Shown piece by piece: positions 54,763-64,000 of a stretch of 64,000 nt of DNA. The position numbers were made by a program, and so were the translations under genes. The notes under the pieces are model-generated. The model made no database searches and was not told the origin of the DNA. It was given only the letters and a program-made list of their open reading frames with translations. Origin of the DNA: Brassica napus (lineage: Eukaryota > Streptophyta > Magnoliopsida > Brassicales > Brassicaceae); the NCBI RefSeq assembly GCF_020379485.1, contig NC_063437.1, positions 17,757,726-17,821,725 of the forward strand, in the 5' to 3' direction. How positions within the stretch are numbered: position 1 is the stretch's first letter; every line of letters starts with the position of its first letter.

Positions 54763-55200
54763 ATGAGAGGGAATGCATCCTTAGTAACATTAAACCACAA
54801 GATTCTCGGGCCATGTAGGAAACTCCTCATCAGAATCACCAAGAGCTGTCCTCGGCGCCATAACCGGCATTTGAAACTCAAGAAAGCTTCTTCTTCTTAT
54901 ACTACTAATTCAGGGAACAAGGTCACCAAAGCGGTGGCTTTGTTCTTTCGCACTTTCCATAAGAAGAAGCAGAAGAAAGAGAAAATGAAGCGGCTTAACG
55001 AACTAAGGAGCTTCTCGCACGCTGTCAGCGACCAGCAGAAGAAGACGTCAAACCAAGAAGAAAGTTTTCCCGTCAAGACTCACAATGTCTTGGCTAGGTC
55101 AAGGGGAAGGGTAACAACACGCAAGAAGTCCCGCAAGATTATGATCCACGTAGAGACAGCACAAGCGGATTCATTCCTGGATTTTTTCAAATTTATTTAA
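54763..55200 (+). CDS. Small basic protein, unrecognised
   Basis: 145 aa, one exon. Strongly basic (many K and R, e.g. FFRTFHKKKQKKEKMKRLNE and GRVTTRKKSRKI) with a hydrophobic-acidic end, DSFLDFFKFI. No signal peptide or membrane segment is evident. The lysine-rich stretch could target the nucleus. I do not recognise a family. Codon pattern and length favour a real gene over chance, and its stop is followed within about 70 bp by a LINE insertion that may supply a new 3' end. An ORF in AT-rich DNA without homology support remains uncertain. Confidence 0.5.
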   Translation: MRGNASLVTLNHKILGPCRKLLIRITKSCPRRHNRHLKLKKASSSYTTNSGNKVTKAVALFFRTFHKKKQKKEKMKRLNELRSFSHAVSDQQKKTSNQEESFPVKTHNVLARSRGRVTTRKKSRKIMIHVETAQADSFLDFFKFI

Positions 55201-55270
55201 CTCAAATCGGTTATGTGTTGGACATTAATTTCTTTGCTTTCTCGATGTACAGTTATTGACATTGAGACCT

Positions 55271-55935
55271 TTTTTTTTTTTACTCAAATTGAAATCATTC
55301 ATAATCGAATTACCGGTATTCATACACAAGCTGGCGGCAAAACGAAATAGCCCCAGAACCAAAAGCCCATAAGAAGCGGCGGCTAAAACCCACACTGGAG
55401 CGACTAAAACCCACACTCGGGTGACTTGAAACAAACACAAACCATAAAAACTAAATCAACACTAGCCACGTTAACATCCACGCAAAAAAACATCAGATAA
55501 CTTAGCAATTTTTAAAACAGAGTAAATGTCAATGGTCGGGAAGTACCGCTGCTGCCTATAGCCCGCCACCCGGTACCCTCCACTTCTGCACCCAAACCAC
55601 ACTTATCGCTGCTGCTCGCCGCCAAACGATAAGACCAAAACCCGGGGACTTCAAACCTCGACAAGGGGAACCACTGCTCGGTCCACGCGCCTTGGATACA
55701 TAAACACTCTACGATCAAAGAAAGAAGCTCGCCCAACCACCAAGAAGACGAAGCCTTGCCAAGAACCTCTCCAACACTCACGGGAAAGGAACCAAACGAC
55801 AAGCAACCAAATGACACATAACCCCTAGAACAAAGACTGCTAAGTCACAACCATCAAGACGCTTACACCCATGGCCTATAACGATTAAGACTCACACACT
55901 TAACAGTACAAGAGCCCAATCAAAACGCTAATTAC
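55271..55935 (-). mobile_element. 5'-truncated LINE with target-site duplication
   Basis: Minus orientation, about 665 bp. The A tail is the T-run at about 55271-55280, preceded in element sense by ATGATTTCAATTTGAGT. CATTGAGACCT is found at 55260-55270, and CATTGAGACCTT again at 55936-55947 at the truncated end. A 101-codon minus frame (55512-55817) is open but belongs to the LINE 3' region, not a host gene. Confidence 0.75.
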
Positions 55936-56227
55936 CATTGAGACCTTACACTACGTGTATTTAGTTATTTACATATTACGTGATCCATTATAGCTCAAGA
56001 TCAATTTTGTGTTTGCTTTATGGTCATGATAAAAAAGTTGTACGAGATTGATGCATATAACCATTTTATGTAATGGAGTTAAATTTAATAACTAGAGAAT
56101 CAAGAAACGGTTTTCAAGATATCAAGAATCCGAAATCATATAAAAGCAGAAGAGGAGATAGACATATATATCCTATAACTACAAGAACGGACCATTTGCT
56201 TCATTCCCCACCTACAACTTAGGCAAA

Positions 56228-56828
56228 TCAACTCACATAACCCGGTGAGAAGTTTGATACATGATGAACCATTTTCCTCGGGCCAGTTCTTGGCAGCACC
56301 TCCATTGTTGTATGAGAACCTAAAAGCAGACACACAAAAAAAAAGAGAAATTAAAATGAAATAAAAAAGACAGAGTTTCCTTCTAGCCTCAAGAAGCAGA
56401 CAAGATTAATATTTAACTCTTTTCAGATTACTCTGTAAAAGAAGACTAAACTTTACGGTCCAAGAGAATTGCTTGACAATCTAAGAGAAACAACACATTA
56501 CACTTGAAGCTAAGCGTTTAACATAGTGCCTAGCACTACAGGTATGGTTCTCTAGAGACCGAGAGGAGAATAAACGAAGAACTGTATTCGAAACCCTAAC
56601 TTTAAAAGGAAAAAAAAACATGTACAGAAACAACGTCTAACAAAGCAAGGAACTGTAATCACAATCAACAATCAAAATGTCAAGCAATTAGCAATATATC
56701 AAAATAACTCCAGAGATTTAAATGTATAAACACTGAAACTACTCATATTGTGCGGCTAGAAGAATCTTACTCTTTGGAGAGGACAAAGCTGGTACGAAGT
56801 GGTAGCAACTCAAAAGAAATGAAGCCAT
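56228..56828 (-). CDS. Putative small spliced peptide gene, 49 aa
   Basis: Exon 1 is 56771-56828 (MASFLLSCYHFVPALSSPK), with donor GTAAGATTC. Exon 2 is 56228-56319, after TGCTTTTAG, and encodes SSHTTMEVLPRTGPRKMVHH, then VSNFSPGYVS and stop. A CT-rich leader and a TTAAATAC box upstream on the minus strand (about 56885-56900) look like a real promoter. The design, a hydrophobic N-terminus and a short polar tail with Pro, Gly and Arg, recalls secreted peptide precursors, but I cannot match a family. The second exon could also be spliced at GTGAGT near 56235 to a further exon. Confidence 0.4.
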
Positions 56829-57661
56829 GGCAGAGAGTATTAACGGTAAAATTTAACTCTAAGAGACAGAGAGAGAACTAAGAGTGTATTTAAGTAAAGT
56901 AATGATCTTTGGTGTGTCGCGTGCGTACAGTTCTGCACATAGCACGCTGCACGTTTATCGATGAATGTAAAGAGAAAAAAACTTTTGTTTTTGATTTCGA
57001 CGTTTCTTGTTTCAAGATCCCTCCCTCTCATTCGCGTTCTTTTTGAGAAATAATAACTTCTTTTATTTCCCTGCTTCAATTCGCTAACCGGGTTTGGGTC
57101 CGTATTAGTGGGCCGACAATGAAGCTTGATTAGCTCTTAACGGGCCAATCAATACACACGAGGTTTTTAATCGAGTTAATAATTAATATACATTGTGCAT
57201 TTCTAGAACTCCTTGATATCATCGGCAATTGCTGTCTCTCTCACAATCAATGAGAACACAACAGCTGTTTCTATTCAGTTTTTGTCCACAAACTAATGTA
57301 TATTCATCACATTTCGATAAATAATTAAGTACAAATGACACACTTGTCAAGCATTCGATTTTCAGTAAAATTAACACGCAACAATTAACAACTATTGTTA
57401 TTTTTTCTTAATTAACCGATTTTTTGTGTGTTTTTTTTTACTGAAATTTGGTGAAATTTTTTTCTCCGTCTCTCTTTAAATTTGATGAAATATAAAAGAA
57501 TTTGAAGAAACGAATTGAGGGACCAATATATTTTTTTTCTATCTTTTTGATATATATTTGAAGCAATCTCCCCAACATTGATAAATTTTCCATAAATTGC
57601 AAAAAAAAAAAAAGGCGAGATGATCAAATGGCAAAACCGGGGTGGGGTAGTAGGCAACGTT
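56829..57661. other. Intergenic stretch between the peptide gene and the S40 gene
   Basis: The promoter of the minus-strand peptide gene and the 3' UTR of the S40-like gene lie here. Nothing else is recognised. Confidence 0.5.
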
Positions 57662-58087
57662 TCAAGCCTCCAAAAAACCGGTTAACCTGAGAACCGAGTT
57701 ACGAACCCGGCTCAAGTCTCTCCCCTTAAGAGTCCTTCCACTACCTGAACAAACTGAAAACGCCATTTGTCCTCCTCCTTCTCCTTGAATCCTCCGTCCG
57801 ACTATAACATGCGGCGGAACGATCTCTCCTCTTCCATTGGAATATTCCTCCTCCTCAGAGTGTTCACCTTCCTCTTTCTCAACGTGCCTACGAAACATGT
57901 TCTCCGGTATATTCACCGGCAGAGAGCTAGACAACGCCATCACCTTCTTCTTTCTTTTGACGATCCGCCGCGACTTGTTACTCTCCTTCAGACCGAACAG
58001 ATGATTCTCATCCTCGTCCTCTCTCTGGAAAACTGAGCTTAAATCTTCAGAGAATACAACCTCAGCTTCATCGAATTCCTCAGCCAT
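57662..58087 (-). CDS. Senescence regulator S40-like protein (DUF584)
   Basis: 141 aa, one exon. The family hallmark is the C-terminal block VPPHVIVGRRI..MAFSVCSGSGRTLKGRDLSRVRN (given here in parts), ending SVLRLTGFLEA. The N-terminal half has acidic and lysine-rich runs (RRIVKRKKKVM) and SLPVNIPENMFRR, another conserved S40 segment. S40 proteins are small, often nuclear, and linked to leaf senescence and stress; the biochemical role is unknown. Arabidopsis AT2G34340 is a family member by my memory and would fit the local gene order. A long AT repeat sits in the promoter or leader. Confidence 0.88.
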   Translation of the reverse strand: MAEEFDEAEVVFSEDLSSVFQREDEDENHLFGLKESNKSRRIVKRKKKVMALSSSLPVNIPENMFRRHVEKEEGEHSEEEEYSNGRGEIVPPHVIVGRRIQGEGGGQMAFSVCSGSGRTLKGRDLSRVRNSVLRLTGFLEA

Positions 58088-58172
58088 TTATAAAACTTGA
58101 GAGAGGATTCTCTTGGTTATGAGACGATTACAGATTGAAGAATCTTGAAATAAGATCGATTTAAGCTATGTA

Positions 58173-58173
<1 letters not shown>

Positions 58174-58205
<32 letters not shown>
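58174..58205. repeat. (AT)n microsatellite
   Basis: About 16 AT units, located about 90-120 bp upstream of the S40-like start codon. Likely polymorphic. Confidence 0.9.
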
Positions 58206-58207
<2 letters not shown>

Positions 58208-58349
58208 AGGGAGTCTATATAGAAGAAGAAGGAAACGTAGAGAGTCTTGAGAAGTTGTTTTGTGTTGTAGTATGTGTGTGTTTAACTGTTTATGAAGTTA
58301 AATGATGTCATGATAATAATGGCATAGAGTGCGGACCCCGCTTTACTTC

Positions 58350-59480
58350 TATTACATTTTGGACCACTTTCATATATAAAAATTAAAATGATTTTATGGT
58401 ATATACAAATTAAATTATTTTTTATGATATACAGTTAATTTGGACCACTTTGTCCACACACAAAAAAAAATTGGACCACTTTGATTTTTTTTTTTTTTTT
58501 TTTTGTCGTCTACCCATCTAAAACTAGATCAAGTGGAGAACAGACGTGCCGATTCTCCGAAGAGCATCTCCATCTGTCCGGGTCTGATCTATATGGGAAA
58601 AAGCATAGCCTCTCGTTCTTGCTTCTTTTGCTAGCGCGTCTGCTCGGCCATTTCTACTCCGAGGAATATGAGACAGACTCACATCCTCGAAGTTTTCCTG
58701 TAACCTCTGGAACACCTCAACCTCTGTCGCGAATGCTGGCCAGTCCACCGGGTTTGTTGTCATGTCCACTAAATCTGAGCAGTCCGTCTCGAACCGTATC
58801 GAGGTTATTCCTCTGTCTCGCATACATGAAGCTGCCCAAAGTAAACCTTCCATCTCAGCATGCAAAGCTGAGAGGCTCCGGTTACACGCTCGTAATCCGC
58901 AATACTCCGAGCCCATTTCATCCCTAAGACTCCACCCTAAGCCACTAACGCTGCCATTATTGATCCATGATGCATCAATTTGACAGGTAGGGATTCGGGG
59001 TATCCAGGAGGGCTGTATCTCAACCTCTATAGTAAGAGGAACATCATGATCCTCATATGTTTCCTCCTTCTCATTAGCCTTCTTCCAACATTCTGCCTCG
59101 AGAGACGCATGTTGGAGAGTAGCCAATGGAGATACGTCTTTACCATTAAAGAGTTTGTCGTTCCTCGCCTTCCAAATGTACCAACAGATCCATGGGAAGG
59201 TATCGAATTGTGGTCTCAGCGGAGCCACCTCTTTTCTCTTCCAAAACAGAAAGTTCATGTTTTGGTATACTGATGTACTCGGGAAGTAACCCGGAAGGGA
59301 CGGATAGTCCGATAAAGCCCAAACCTGTAGAGCAGGGGGACAAATTGATATGATCTTTGATTTATACAGATGAAAATGATCTTTTATGATATGCTTTACA
59401 TATACAAATTGATATGTACAGTTAAAATGACTTTTTGGACCATTTTGATACATACAAATTAAAACGCTTTTATAATGATA
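58350..59480. repeat. Short repeat family around the LINE (TTGGACCACTTTGA type)
   Basis: Related units with TTGGACCACTTTGA, ATATACAAATTAAAA and ATGATATGTACAGTTAA recur on both sides of the LINE at 58488-59354 (about 58362-58487 and 59355-59480). They formed one block before the insertion. Confidence 0.55.
58488..59354 (-). mobile_element. 5'-truncated LINE 3' end with RNase H domain
   Basis: The tail is the T-run at about 58488-58504 on plus, with GTAGACGAC before it in element sense. CTTTGATTT flanks both ends (58479-58487 and 59355-59363). The coding part ends the ORF with a degenerate RT zinc region and an RNase H domain: CQIDASWINNGSVSGLGW, then LHAEMEGLLWA, FETDCSDLV and RNGRADALAKEA, all four acidic/His landmarks visible. 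The frame runs from the truncated end to the stop at 58524. Host flanking DNA adds the first 70 or so codons of the long ORF by chance. Confidence 0.8.
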
Positions 59481-61797
59481 TGGACATATCTTATCTATAG
59501 TGTCTGTGTAATGCAGACTGAGGACTTTGGTTGGATCGTCCTTTTGGTCACCATAAGTTAGTCGCATCAGATTTCTCTTAGTTTGTCTTAAAGTTACAAC
59601 TTCTGTAACTGTTTTATAACCATGAATTTATTCCTTACATTTTTTTTATTCTAGAGTGCCTGAATATTATTTCAATTACTATGAATATTTGGGAGTCTAT
59701 ATATAAACACTCCCGCGCAAAATATTTTAGGTGTATCTAGAGTTGTATATGAGCATTCAATATTTATATGAAACATCATAGTCATGATGAGGTGGGTTTC
59801 AAATAATTTGTTGGATTTGTTTTCTTTTCCATTATATTTTAATATTATAATGAATGACTTTTTTTTTTTTTTTGCTAAGACGAATGCTAGTATCATATTA
59901 ACGATGAAGAGATTTTACAATAAGTATAATTTAGAGTCTGTTCTACAATGGTAAAAAAAAAGAAAAAACAAGGTAGAGCTAAGAGCTTCTAAAACTAAGA
60001 GGTTAGATAATCCAATTTGACAAGAGGGAGATAAATTTCTTCTTATTTCTCCTCGCTAAGATTGTGTGTTTTCACTTCCCGGTAAATAATCTTTGAGATC
60101 ACCGAAAAAGCGATGGGGAAATCATATTTATGGGCATAAAGTAAAATCTCTTAAAGGTCTTCTTGGGACACAGTTTGCTTTAGTTCGATAAGCTTTGAGA
60201 TCACCGAAAAAGCGATGGGGAAATCATATTTAACCCTGTTTTTATTTCAGATTCTTAAACAATGTGCATGTTCAAAAAAAGGCAATCATATTTTTAACTA
60301 TGATTGTTAACAGTCCAACTAATATATATATATATATAGTTGAACGTGTCATAAAGAAGAAATTGAATAAATATTTTGTAACCGTATATTTTTCAGAAAA
60401 GCTTTTTCCTATAATTTTTAGAAAAACTTTGGCTAACAAGTATAACCTTAATAAATTGTTAAATATATTGTATTAATTAATAATATAAAGTAAACGTACA
60501 CACCGACATGTTTATATATTGTAAATTATTAAATATGTTAAAATTCATAAATTAGACGTTATATTTTCCTATAATTATATTGCAAACCCAAAAAATTCTT
60601 TAACTCAAATTCTATATATGAGATTTTTGTTAATGTTGATTTATGATCTGATTTATCATTTTTACAAGGCTATAACTCAAAACTATAAAAAAAAATTAAA
60701 CTTAAAGGGTTACATCCGGACTTATTAAAGAAACAAACATAACTTTCGTGTGGGAAGTGTAATCCACGGATATATCATATTCTAGATATTCAAATGGACC
60801 GTAAGCATAAATCAATATCTGCGTAGCCACATGTGGAACTAATAATTCCGCACTATAAAGGAATCGATCTCTGGCCTGGATCAACATGGCAATTTTTCCT
60901 CCAGTGAAAATCACTAAGATGTGGTTAATATGTTTAACTCAAACTAAATCAAATGTAATAAAGTACATGATACCATTCAAAGCCTATATATCTTAGTGAA
61001 TTGCTTTTTCTTTGAAGTATTGGTGTATGTTTTAGCAAATACCATACATTTTATAAATCTTGGATTTGATACAGTATTGTTTCTTTGTTTAGAAGAACTA
61101 ATATAAGGTTTTCTGATTCGCTCTACAATTTTGCATGCAACTTCTAACACCTTGTAACCAAAAATAATAAAAATATGCGTGAAAACACGTGAATTTGTCA
61201 TATTTCGTAACTTGTGCCTCGTGACTCTTCTCATGCATGGTTTACAATTTATATATTTTAAAAATAAATGTTTAAATGAATTTGCACCCAAAAAAGTTAG
61301 TATGTTTCAGTGACTAGATTTTAATGAATGAGAAACTAGGTATGATTATTTATGACTGTTTGCGGACTTTCAGTCTTACCAGAACCGAACCAGTCATAGT
61401 TTCAGTCTTACCAGAACCAGAGGCCCAGAACAAGCATAGGTTTTAGATGTCTTTTGGAATATCTTAGAATTAAAATTTCGCTTAGTCCAAGGAGTAGTTG
61501 AGTAGTTGAGTACTTGTAACACCCAAACATCGACTGTTGTATCGGGATTGGGGCCAGAACGTGACAAGTAACTGCAGATTGGCACACAAAACTACATAGT
61601 CGAGCTAGTTCAAATTATGAAAAAAAAAGCAAAATATAAATCAAATTCCAGTTTGTTAGAATCCATCACTATTTTCCCATATTTGAAATTGCACAAGCCT
61701 AAACAAGTATGCTCTTTCAGTATGTGGTAGATTCGAATCTTCTACACTATTAAATGTAGCAAAATAAATACTTTGGAATAAGGTAAGAAAATTAATA
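59355..61797. other. AT-rich intergenic stretch with a 40-bp direct duplication
   Basis: CTTTGAGATCACCGAAAAAG and the following 20 bp are present at 60091-60130 and 60193-60232 without a mismatch. Read on minus, both copies are in the same frame (YDFPIAFSVISK), suggesting a relic of an unrecognised coding sequence. No other gene is supported. Confidence 0.5.
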
Positions 61798-62040
61798 CTC
61801 CGTTCGTTTCACAAAGATAAATAGTATTTTCACAAATATTAAGAAAACACATTAAACTAACATAATAAATGTATCATTTTCTGTAATTTTCAATTTTCAA
61901 TAACTTTTAACTAACATTAATTTAATAAATTTAATTATTTTTCTTGAAGTTTATAATTTTTTCATAGAAAATATAAAAGAATACATTTTTGTGAAACAAT
62001 TATTTTTTTTAAAAAGTATATCACTAAAGAACGGAATAAG
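61798..62040. repeat. Stowaway-like MITE
   Basis: Termini CTCCGTTCGTTTCACAAAGA and, at the other end, AAGAACGGAATAAG, flanked by TA on each side. The CTCCGTTC/GAACGGA ends resemble Tc1/mariner-related Stowaway elements. About 243 bp, AT-rich, no coding capacity. Confidence 0.6.
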
Positions 62041-62082
62041 TATATGGTAATTGGAAAAAATATTTTTAAGAATTTTTAATAG

Positions 62083-62120
62083 AAAAGGAATCTAGATGTC
62101 AAAAAAAAAAGGAATCTAGA
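62083..62120 (+). repeat. Poly(A) micro-insertion with 14-bp duplication
   Basis: AAAAGGAATCTAGA is at 62083-62096 and 62107-62120, with TGTC plus A6 between (10 bp). The smallest member of the set in this window. Confidence 0.45.
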
Positions 62121-62609
62121 CGTCCACAGACGCATCAAAACTCCGTTGCTTTCGACCCACGTGAACTGTTTTATATTTCTGGTACTGTATAAACACTATT
62201 CTAACGTTAGTGGTGGTGTCTGTGCCTTAGAATAATATAAATCCATTTTTTAACATAGAAACAAAGTGCATTTCTAATGAGAAGCTCAAATAAGTTTCGT
62301 GAAATTTCGTAGTTTATCAAAGGAGAACTCTTACAAAAGCTCTTAGTTAAACAAAGGACTATGCAATGATATTGATTATATATTCATATATATAATCTAG
62401 AGATCAGGCTACAATAATAACTTGCATATTAGAGCTGCAAGACATGAGATTGATTCAAGTAGTTGTTTTGTGGGTCTTTCTTAAAGGCTAACAATGACAA
62501 AATCATAAATGCGAAATAGAACAATAACACATGAAATTGCAAATAGCTAGAAATACAATGATCAGGTAAAGCAAGCGGAACAATTAACTAAACAACAAAC
62601 CGAATACTA
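62121..62609. other. Intergenic stretch
   Basis: No gene or repeat boundary seen. Confidence 0.5.
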
Positions 62610-62884
62610 AGAGCATCCACATCAATGAACTCCACATCTTTTCAGTTTTTTATTATTAATTTTTTTTTCTTTTTCTTTTTGGTTTTTTTTATTAAAAAAA
62701 AAAATTAGACTAATCGTTGGCCGCCACGACATGTGGGACCCACACTACAGTGATGAACTTTAGGAGAGAGGGGTTCAGCCAAGAGAGCTTTAGGAGAGAG
62801 GGGTTCATGGGATTGAATTATTTATTTATTTTTCTTGATTTCTGTGTGAACTCTCCCCCCATAAACCTTCAATGGGGATGCTCT
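62610..62884. repeat. MITE copy B, AGAGCAT-type terminus
   Basis: Left end AGAGCATCCACATCAATGAAC; right end, read on minus, AGAGCATCCCCATTGAAGG. The interior ATTAGACTAATCG..GGCC..CACG and TACAGTGATGAAC match copy A at 4989-5261. An internal 21-bp unit (TTTAGGAGAGAGGGGTTCA) is doubled. Confidence 0.65.
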
Positions 62885-63954
62885 AAGTGATTAAGACACT
62901 AAAGAGGTTTAGTCAAAGATAAAAAGCATTAAGGCCATAGGGACTTTATCACAGAGATTAACACAACAACTCACTTAGAATAGAGCATAATTCAGTTCGC
63001 ACCTTCTAATAAAAAGTCTTCCTTTAGTTGTTATGTTTGACTTCAAAGTTAAGCACGTTCAGATTTAAGGTATTTAAAATTAGGAAAAGGCAGAGAAGCG
63101 CTTGTCTCCGAAAGGCTCGGACCAATCAGTCTATATATCACCTTACGGATGGGTCATGTGAATGGACTAAATCCTTAATGAATCCCATCATTGGTCTCTT
63201 TGATTCGTTACTTGTTAATAATTTTAATTTAAAATAATCGTTTTGCGTATTGTTTAATTATCTCGCCTCGCATGCATGTTCTTTGTTTAATCTACTTCTA
63301 GTAGTAGTTTAAAACCATAGCTACCATTTTATATCTCTCTAGCTTATTTCACAGTCTCGCAAATCCACCGTAACCAAGGTCTTCTTAGTGGTTTGATATC
63401 CAATGTATTGCTGTAACACATTAATTACCTGCATCTGCACGTTTTTCGAGCTAGTAAATCGAGTTTTAAACTTCATCACATCTTTTGTAAGAAAAACTAG
63501 AGAAATGCTAATAGAGTATCCTATACTATGTAGACATCAAATTAGTACTGAACACTTTTAGACATACATGTTGAAAGCTACGAGTCATGATGAATATCTC
63601 AAAAACTTGATTTTCAGATTTTTTATAGAATCATATAAACTAATTAATGTTTCTGGTTGTTGATAATATATGCAAAATTTCCCTTTCTATTTGGTACAAA
63701 TATAAAACCATGAAAACGTATTAATTGTATAGAAGAAAAAATCACATCATATGCATAAGATCGTGGAAATATTAAAAAAATCGTGTGTTTAAATAAATAT
63801 TTAGTTCAATTGTTTGATTGTGCTCTGCTGTTGAAAGATTTGCTGATCTATTTTGTTGTCAGCGATTCCCCCAGATTTGTTCAAACCACCTGTTCATATG
63901 CCAAAAGGCCCAAGACAATTATTGTTTTCGAAAAGTCACGTTTTTATTAAACCC
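62885..63954. other. Intergenic stretch
   Basis: Short open frames only (e.g. 63028-63237), none recognised. Confidence 0.5.
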
Positions 63955-64000
63955 ACTAGGATAAGACCCGCGCCTTGCGCGGGATTAAGTTATTATTTTT
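63955..64000 (-). mobile_element. 3' end of a second Helitron, running off the right edge
   Basis: Read on minus: hairpin CCCGCGC-AAG-GCGCGGG (63983-63967), a short spacer, then CTAG at 63958-63955 followed by T. This is the Helitron 3' signature. The body lies outside the window. Confidence 0.75.

Noticed and set aside
55512..55817. 101-aa minus ORF (MSFGCLSFGSFPV)
   Set aside because: It lies inside the LINE 3' fragment bounded by a target-site duplication, so it is not a host gene.
63028..63237. 69-aa plus ORF
   Set aside because: Short, no motif, in AT-rich DNA between repeats.

Overview
This is plant nuclear DNA from a member of the Brassicaceae, most likely Brassica or a close relative. 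The evidence is spliced genes with GT-AG introns, proteins close to Arabidopsis ones as I remember them, and dense Brassicaceae-type repeats. All gene matches and AGI numbers are from memory; no search was run.

The gene backbone reads, left to right: F-box/LRR/FBD gene (+, 1.6-3.0 kb); short Dof factor like CDF4 (-, 4.3-4.8 kb); calcineurin-B-like EF-hand protein (+, 14.8-15.8 kb); CIPK13-type kinase (-, 17.1-18.65 kb); three MIR399 hairpins (-, +, + at 21.2, 21.8 and 24.7 kb); Sec61 alpha (+, 26.5-28.2 kb); PUB16/17-type U-box/ARM ligase (+, 29.6-31.6 kb); DUF1296/GIP1-like protein (-, 32.1-37.0 kb); WDR55-like WD40 protein (+, 43.6-45.9 kb); a 227-aa MPSGAKKRK protein (-, 46.6-47.7 kb); tRNA-Leu(AAG) (48.9 kb); an unrecognised basic protein (+, 54.8-55.2 kb); a small spliced peptide gene (-, 56.2-56.8 kb); and an S40/DUF584 protein (-, 57.7-58.1 kb). 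Much of this order matches Arabidopsis chromosome 2 around AT2G34140-AT2G34340. The U-box and GIP1-like genes recall the duplicated segment on chromosome 1 (AT1G29310-AT1G29370).

The most coherent functional system is the MIR399 cluster, the phosphate-starvation microRNA family that targets PHO2. Each hairpin has one or two PHR1-type P1BS motifs (GNATATNC) just upstream of a TATA-like box. The first two hairpins are divergent and share a promoter interval of about 475 bp.

Mobile DNA makes up much of the rest: three LINE 3' fragments; a Copia element (5.9-11.7 kb) with nearly identical LTRs but interrupted reading frames; an apparently intact Copia element (50.0-54.6 kb) with identical LTRs and one 1397-aa frame; a TRIM nested inside an inverted-repeat element (12.2-12.7 kb); a 3.7-kb non-autonomous Helitron (38.1-41.8 kb) and the end of a second one at the right edge; several MITEs, including an 8-bp-TSD hAT-like one inside an intron; and a set of tiny poly(A) insertions of 10-39 bp flanked by 13-15-bp duplications.
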